The notes beneath the pieces were generated by a model. That model was not told the DNA's origin, did not search any database, and saw only the letters and a program-made list of their open reading frames with translations. Shown one piece after another: positions 5,994-8,742 of a stretch of 8,742 bases of DNA. Both the position numbers and the translations under genes were made by a program. This DNA is from Acidobacteriota bacterium. GTDB taxonomy: Bacteria > Acidobacteriota > UBA6911. Numbering within the stretch: position 1 is the stretch's first letter; each line of letters opens with the position of its first letter. The stretch spans positions 1 through 8,742 of the forward strand of contig JAFNAH010000045.1 in NCBI GenBank assembly GCA_017860075.1. Reading direction: 5' to 3'.

Positions 5994-7274
5994 ATGCGGG
6001 TTCTGGTAATCGGTTCAGGTGGCCGCGAACACGCCCTCGTTTGGGCTCTGAAACGCAGCAGCCGCGTCAGCCATCTCGTCTGCGCACCCGGTAACGGCGG
6101 AATCGCTCGTGACGCCGCCTGCCACCCCATCTCTCCGGCTGACCAACGTGCGGTTCTCGACCTGGCAATCTCCCAGAAGATCGATCTGGTGGTGATCGGG
6201 CCGGAAGCCCCGCTTGCGGCAGGCCTTGCGGATTTCCTTTCGGAGCATGGCTTGCCGACAATGGGGCCCACTCGAGCTGCCGCTCGGCTTGAGTGCAGCA
6301 AGGTCTTCGCCAAGGAATTCATGGCGCGGCACGATATTCCCACTGCCCAATTCAGTGTTCACGAAACGCCCGAGCGGGCTTTGTCTGCCATTGAATCGCG
6401 TGAGGTCCGATATCCCCTGGTGGTCAAGGCGGACGGTCTTGCAGCCGGAAAAGGCGTCGTGGTGGTCCAAGACCCCCAGAAAGCGGCCGAGGCCATCAGA
6501 AGGATGATGGTCGAGAGGGAATTTGGCTCGGCAGGAGAAAAGGTCGTTCTGGAGGAGTTTCTGGCCGGTAAGGAAGTCTCCTACATCGTTTTCACCGACG
6601 GCTCGACAACTGTTCCCGCGGTCGCCGCCCGCGACCACAAGGCGGCCTATGACAACGACCGGGGCCCGAACACCGGAGGTATGGGCGCATTCTCGACGGA
6701 TGACATCCTGGCTCCGGAGCTCGAGAAGTATGTGCTCGACAAGGTGATCCATCCCGTTATCCGTGGAATGGAGAAGGAGGGATGCCCTTTCAAGGGGATA
6801 CTGTATGCGGGTTTGATGCTCACGCCCGGGGGCCCCAAAGTCCTCGAGTTCAATGTCCGGATGGGGGACCCGGAAGGGCAGGTGATCCTGCCAAGGCTGG
6901 GGAGCGATTTTGCTGTACTGTGCGAGAATCTGGCGTTGGGAAAGCTGGCAGACTGCAGGGTTGAGTGGAGCGCGAGTTCGGCGATTTGTATCGTTCTGGC
7001 TTCCGGAGGCTATCCCGGCGCCTACTCCAAGGGCAAGGTGATCTCCGGAATTGAGATGGCCGAGGAGAACCCCAAGGTTTTCGTTTTCCACGCAGGCACC
7101 CGGCGGCTGGGTTCGAGCCTGGTTACCGATGGCGGGCGTGTGCTGGGTGTTACGGCCGTCGACAGGGACCTTGGATCGGCAATGGTCGTGGCCTACGAGG
7201 CGGTCAACAAGATTCGCTTTGACGGCATGCAGTATCGGCGCGACATCGGGGCGAGCGGCCTGGCGTCCCGCTGA
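5994..7274 (+). CDS. purD: Phosphoribosylamine--glycine ligase (GAR synthetase)
   Basis: Catalyses the second step of de novo purine synthesis: phosphoribosylamine + glycine + ATP give glycinamide ribonucleotide. It is a 426-residue ATP-grasp enzyme, the usual length. The N-terminal domain begins with VLVIGSGGREHAL (3-15) and contains VVIGPEAPL (66-74). The ATP-grasp part has PLVVKADGLAAGKGVVVV (141-158), VLEEFLAGKEVS (185-196), the DHK...GPNTGGMGAFS block (214-234) and the metal-binding EFN segment (285-287). The segment after it reads RMGDPEGQ (289-296), where the family normally has RFGDPETQ; the metal ligands themselves are intact. The ATG is preceded by only a weak GGCGGG, 20 nt after the galU stop. 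purE follows after 158 nt. Confidence 0.98.
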   Translation: MRVLVIGSGGREHALVWALKRSSRVSHLVCAPGNGGIARDAACHPISPADQRAVLDLAISQKIDLVVIGPEAPLAAGLADFLSEHGLPTMGPTRAAARLECSKVFAKEFMARHDIPTAQFSVHETPERALSAIESREVRYPLVVKADGLAAGKGVVVVQDPQKAAEAIRRMMVEREFGSAGEKVVLEEFLAGKEVSYIVFTDGSTTVPAVAARDHKAAYDNDRGPNTGGMGAFSTDDILAPELEKYVLDKVIHPVIRGMEKEGCPFKGILYAGLMLTPGGPKVLEFNVRMGDPEGQVILPRLGSDFAVLCENLALGKLADCRVEWSASSAICIVLASGGYPGAYSKGKVISGIEMAEENPKVFVFHAGTRRLGSSLVTDGGRVLGVTAVDRDLGSAMVVAYEAVNKIRFDGMQYRRDIGASGLASR

Positions 7275-7432
7275 TGGCGCGCTGACGATGACTGAGCAGC
7301 GGTGCGGTCGGGGCGAGTCCGGCCGCTGGTCCGTTTCATCGAAAACATAACAGATCTTTGCGAGCGGTCGTCTGGCGAAGTCACCCGTCCCATCGCCGAG
7401 TTCCACTCGTCAGATCTGATCACGGAGGCCTT
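7275..7432. other. purD-purE intergenic segment with two CAGATCT sites
   Basis: A gap unusually long for this compact cluster. It contains CAGATCT at 7351-7357 and again at 7411-7417, exactly 60 nt apart; the second is inside the palindrome TCAGATCTGA (7410-7419) just before the purE ribosome-binding site. It holds a 20-codon open frame (7287-7349) with no ribosome-binding site worth calling. It could carry a secondary promoter or operator for purE, but no clear -35/-10 pair is visible. Confidence 0.35.
7424..7428 (+). promoter_or_regulatory. Shine-Dalgarno sequence deciding the GTG start of purE
   Basis: GGAGG ends 4 nt before the GTG at 7433. It is the only strong site in the region and rules out the upstream ATG at 7358, whose 25 extra residues do not match the PurE family. 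Confidence 0.7.
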
Positions 7433-7939
7433 GTGATAAGACCGAAAGTTGCGGTTGTGATTGGAAGTGACTCCGACTACCCCGTGATAGAGGACATGAT
7501 CGGGTTGCTGGAGAAGTTTTCGATACCTTTCGAGGTAACCGTCTCCAGCGCTCATCGTTCCCCCGACAGGACGCACCGGTATGCTGCGACGCTTGAAGAG
7601 AGGGGGATACAGGTTGTGATCGGGTGCGCCGGAGCAGCGGCCCACCTTGCAGGAGTCCTGGCGTCGCACACGATCCTCCCGGTGATCGGGGTGCCGATCG
7701 ACTCCTCTCCGTTGAAAGGATTCGATGCGCTCCTGTCTACTTCCATGATGCCCGCCGGCGTCCCTGTGGCCACCATGGGAATCGGCAAGTCGGGCGCGGC
7801 CAACGCCGCCCTCCTTGCAGCCCAGATCCTGGCGCGGAATGATGCTGCCCTGGCGGATCGTTTGAGGGAGCACAAGAAGTCACTCGCCGATCGCGTCGAG
7901 GAGCGTGATCGCGAGCTCAAGAAATCCCGCAATGTCTAA
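7433..7939 (+). CDS. purE: 5-(carboxyamino)imidazole ribonucleotide mutase
   Basis: The catalytic PurE of de novo purine synthesis, which interconverts N5-CAIR and CAIR in the class I form. It has 168 residues from the GTG start, typical of bacterial PurE. Visible motifs are VVIGSDSDYPVI (8-19), the SSAHRSPDR loop with conserved His41 (38-46), GCAGAAAHLAG (64-74, His71), and the long conserved block from VPIDSSPL through LLSTSMMPAGVPVATMGIG. The tail (about 140-168) is a charged helix (DRLREHKKSLADRVEERD). No purK lies next to it; class I PurE normally depends on PurK, so a purK elsewhere, or direct use of CO2 (class II behaviour), has to be assumed. The 3' end overlaps the start of mtaB by 8 nt, implying translational coupling. 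Confidence 0.97.
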   Translation: MIRPKVAVVIGSDSDYPVIEDMIGLLEKFSIPFEVTVSSAHRSPDRTHRYAATLEERGIQVVIGCAGAAAHLAGVLASHTILPVIGVPIDSSPLKGFDALLSTSMMPAGVPVATMGIGKSGAANAALLAAQILARNDAALADRLREHKKSLADRVEERDRELKKSRNV

Positions 7940-8742
7940 GTTCTACATCTGCACCTTTGGCTGTCGCTGCAATCAGGCCGACAGCGGTGCGATCCGTGAG
8001 AGCCTCTGCCGGAAGGGTCTCGAGGAAGCGGCGAGCCACAGCGATGCCGACCTCGTTGTCGTCAACTCCTGCACGGTAACGCAGAGGGCCGACCAGCAAG
8101 TGCGCGCGACAATCCGGGTGCTCGCGTCGTCGTAGCGGGTTGTTACGCGCAGCGAGACCCGGATTCATTGGCTGCGATACCCGGCGTCAGCCTCGCGGTT
8201 GGTAACGCGGATCGCGAACGCCTGGCTGAACTCCTGGAGGAGAGCGTCGCAACCCCCGAAATCAAGGTATTCCGCTCGCCTCTGACCGGTCGCGGCCCCC
8301 ATCTCTCGATGGCTCCATGCGGGACCGGGGGCAAGACCCGTCCTCTATTGAAGCTCCAGGACGGCTGCGATGCGCGTTGCTCGTACTGCATTGTGCCTTC
8401 AGTGCGAGGGCCGGGGCGAAGCGCCCGGCCGGAGGACGTCCTGGCGCAGGTCAAAGCCCTGCTGGGAGCCGGGTACCGCGAGATCGTTCTGACCGGTGTC
8501 AATCTCGGCGCCTATGGACGGAATCTCGAGGGCGCGCCGACGTTATCCCGGCTGCTGCGACGCATCCTCGAGATCCCGGGACTCGGGCGGCTTCGTCTCA
8601 GCAGCATTGAGCCCATGCGCTTTTCCCGCGATATCGTGCGGCTTGCAGCCTCAAATCCTGCAATTGCACCGCATTTTCACATCCCCCTGCAAAGCGGCTC
8701 AGACCGGGTACTGCGGGCGATGCGCCGGCCCTACACGGCCGC
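7932..8742 (+). pseudogene. mtaB: MtaB-like tRNA t6A37 methylthiotransferase, frame-disrupted and cut by the window edge
   Basis: A radical SAM methylthiotransferase that would convert t6A37 to ms2t6A37 in tRNA. The ATG (7932) overlaps the purE stop. The first frame gives MSKFYICTFGCRCNQADS and VVNSCTVTQRADQQVRATIR (UPF0004 domain, conserved cysteines), then loses the family pattern and stops at 8133-8135. From about 8102 the -1 frame takes over with ARDNPGARVVVAGCYAQ and stays open to the right edge. It carries LKLQDGCDARCSYC (intact radical-SAM CxxxCxxC), EIVLTGVNLGAYG, LSSIEP and HFHIPLQSGSDRVLRAMRR. The MtaB pattern GCYAQ and the CIVP region favour MtaB over MiaB or RimO. The break costs about seven residues as well as the frame, so it looks like a 22-nt deletion; a sequence or assembly error is the other explanation. 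Both parts otherwise look well conserved, implying recent damage. Confidence 0.88.

Noticed and set aside
7287..7349. 20-codon open frame between purD and purE
   Set aside because: No good ribosome-binding site and no recognisable peptide; expected by chance.
6015..7406. Long open frame (463 codons) on the minus strand opposite purD
   Set aside because: It is the antisense shadow of a fully canonical purD in high-GC DNA; the peptide has no recognisable domain.
7358..7432. N-terminal extension of purE from the ATG at 7358
   Set aside because: The 25 added residues are Arg/His-rich and unlike PurE, and the GGAGG site fits the GTG at 7433.
8100..8135. Programmed -1 frameshift to fuse the two parts of mtaB
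   Set aside because: No slippery heptamer is visible, and a -1 shift would still leave the protein about seven residues short between the conserved cysteines, so it cannot restore a normal MtaB.

Overview
The window is a stretch of bacterial chromosome of fairly high GC with no mobile element, phage gene, CRISPR array or RNA gene that I can recognise. Most genes are housekeeping or conserved hypothetical. A DUF4388/PATAN + J-domain + TPR protein, a CPBP-type membrane protease with an EExQR motif, a secreted TrbI-like glycine-rich protein and an MtaB with an FGCR-type N-terminus together suggest Acidobacteriota or a close relative. This is an inference from gene style only; no marker in the window fixes it.

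Layout. Positions 1-2409 hold minus-strand genes: a CPBP protease (about 2403-1669) upstream of the PATAN/J/TPR protein (ending at 51), whose stop overlaps a possible further gene that runs off the left edge. Positions 2410-2745 are a divergent intergenic region. A plus-strand secreted protein (2746-3414) converges on serS (4722-3451, minus). Positions 4723-5082 are a second divergent intergenic region, which carries an unusual inverted pair of degenerate 6-bp repeat arrays. From 5083 to the right edge there is a plus-strand cluster: galU, purD, purE and an mtaB-like radical SAM methylthiotransferase.

How the genes work together. PurD makes glycinamide ribonucleotide and PurE carries out the later carboxylation-related step of the same purine pathway. 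GalU makes UDP-glucose for envelope or exopolysaccharide synthesis. SerS charges tRNA-Ser, and MtaB would thiomethylate t6A37 of tRNA. The cluster is therefore metabolic and translational rather than one dedicated system.

The clearest anomaly is in mtaB. The N-terminal part reads in one frame and the rest, including the intact radical-SAM cysteine motif, reads in another. The spacing between two conserved cysteine codons is 71 nt instead of the about 93 nt expected, so the break looks like a 22-nt deletion rather than a single-base slip or programmed frameshift. It is either a real pseudogene or an assembly error. I did not find convincing evidence of a new defence or mobile system here.
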